Assembly (NCBI GenBank): GCA_907164885.2 | Contig: OU015497.1 | Location: forward strand, 72,773,898-72,837,897 | From: Dolomedes plantarius | Taxonomy: Eukaryota; Arthropoda; Arachnida; Araneae; Dolomedidae | Reading direction: 5' to 3' | Length of the DNA: 64,000 bases | Shown: in pieces, positions 63,273-64,000 of the stretch | Position numbering within the stretch: position 1 is the first letter of the stretch | How the letters are laid out: each line of letters starts with the position of its first letter | Translations under genes and position numbers: made by a program | Notes under the pieces: generated by a model | The model's input: the letters and a program-made list of their open reading frames with translations, nothing else | Database searches by the model: none | What the model was told of the DNA's origin: nothing

Positions 63273-63925
63273 TCTATATATATAAAACAGTTCCGTATCT
63301 GACTGACCGATTGACTGATTGACTGACTGACAGCTGACGCACAGATCAAACCGCAAGACCTAAAGGGCTGAAATTTTGCATGGCGATTATTCTTATAGTG
63401 TAGAGGTTAAGAAAGATTTTTGAAAAACTCTTCTTAGATTTTTTAAATTAAATTTTTAAGTTGTTTTTGTAACTTTTTTTAAGTTTGCATTTAAATTAAT
63501 AATTTGATGGTTATAAAATTTATATCACGAGAAAGATGATAAAAATTCTTTTAAAATGAGATTTTTTCGAATCTTTACCTCCATTTTCTGATTTTTGGTG
63601 AATTTTTAAAGAATAATTTTTAGAATTTAATTATTAAATGCTGATCACGTGATTTCTTTTCCTTTTGTGATACTTTAAACTAATTCTGCGTCACGTGCAT
63701 AACAACGAAATAGACAATTTTTTTTTCTTGCTAATGCGGCAGACGATTGGGTTTTACTCAAATATGAAAATACAGTAAAAGAAATGTTCCTCAAACTGTA
63801 CTATATTAACAGTACTATATTCTTTAGTATGTTCTATTAGATTTAATTTGAATATTTTCTTCTTCATTATTTTGTCTATAAAAATATCCGCTACGATCTT
63901 TTTATAAATAAATAAATAAATATAT
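63273..63925 (+). mobile_element. Helitron-like non-autonomous element, copy c (3' end not seen)
   Basis: Starts TCTATATATATAAAACAGTTC after an A, then GACTGATTGACTGACTGAC and AAACCGCAAGACC, as in copies a and b. The relation continues through GATCACGTGATTTCTTTT. The 3' CAGCTAG end is not present; the similarity fades into (TAAA)n(TA)n near 63905-63938, so it is truncated or continues past the window. Confidence 0.6.
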
Positions 63926-64000
63926 ATATATATATATAGTCGGACCTCTATTTAATGAAATATTTCTTGTGATCAAAAAATTTTTTTTTCATATTTATCA
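63926..64000. other. Unassigned AT-rich DNA at window end
   Basis: A short (TA)n remnant and AT-rich sequence. Nothing recognisable. Confidence 0.4.

Overview
This window reads as nuclear DNA of an arthropod, most likely an orb-weaving spider. The spider assignment is an inference: the predicted Tc1 transposases resemble families I remember as abundant in spider genomes, and I could not search. The DNA is very AT-rich, carries many long (TA)n tracts, and has no operons, Shine-Dalgarno sites, rRNA, functional tRNA or CRISPR. I recognise no host protein-coding gene. The window is intergenic or deep-intronic DNA built largely from transposable elements of different ages, many nested in each other.

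Layout. 0.2-2.7 kb: decayed Tigger/pogo element. 3.5-4.4 and 8.4-8.9 kb: two copies of a TTAA-flanked MITE, the second refolded into hairpins. 5.5-6.2 kb: Helitron-like non-autonomous element. 13.9-20.7 kb: dense DNA-transposon cluster (Tc1 copy A, possible solo LTR, a DD35E-type and a DD36E-type Tc1 relative, a second Helitron-like element, a non-LTR retrotransposon tail and a mini-element of DD41D type). 21.4-22.2 kb: tandem repeat invaded by a short hAT-like MITE. 23.9-24.45 kb: tRNA-derived SINE candidate. 26.97-32.81 kb: the one structurally complete element, a Ty3/gypsy LTR retrotransposon with two 298-bp LTRs that look identical, 4-bp target repeats and an unbroken 1308-codon gag-pol frame. 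33.7-37.3 kb: second Tigger relic, hAT element with a perfect 8-bp target repeat, Helitron carrying the end of its helicase, and a mini-mariner relative. 38.5-40.6 kb: cascade of duplicated and inverted segments. 43.7-46.0 kb: mariner split by a 1.55-kb insertion. 46.2-54.6 kb: Tc1 copies B and C, a piggyBac-like MITE, a diverged tandem repeat and TTAA MITEs. 56.1-61.0 kb: retroelement tail and two more MITEs with internal microsatellites, one holding a solo LTR and one holding a Tc1-like element with DD32E spacing. 63.3 kb to the end: another Helitron-like element.

How the parts relate. Nearly every transposase here is dead: stops, frameshifts, deletions, or in Tc1 copy B loss of the catalytic glutamate. 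The exception is the gypsy element, whose single frame is open although its reverse-transcriptase core is missing and an aspartate-rich segment stands in its place. With identical LTRs it must have moved recently, so it was probably copied by enzymes supplied in trans. This is the most interesting object in the window. Second come the template-switch-like palindromes at 38.5-40.6 kb and the MITE family whose internal microsatellite repeatedly receives other elements.
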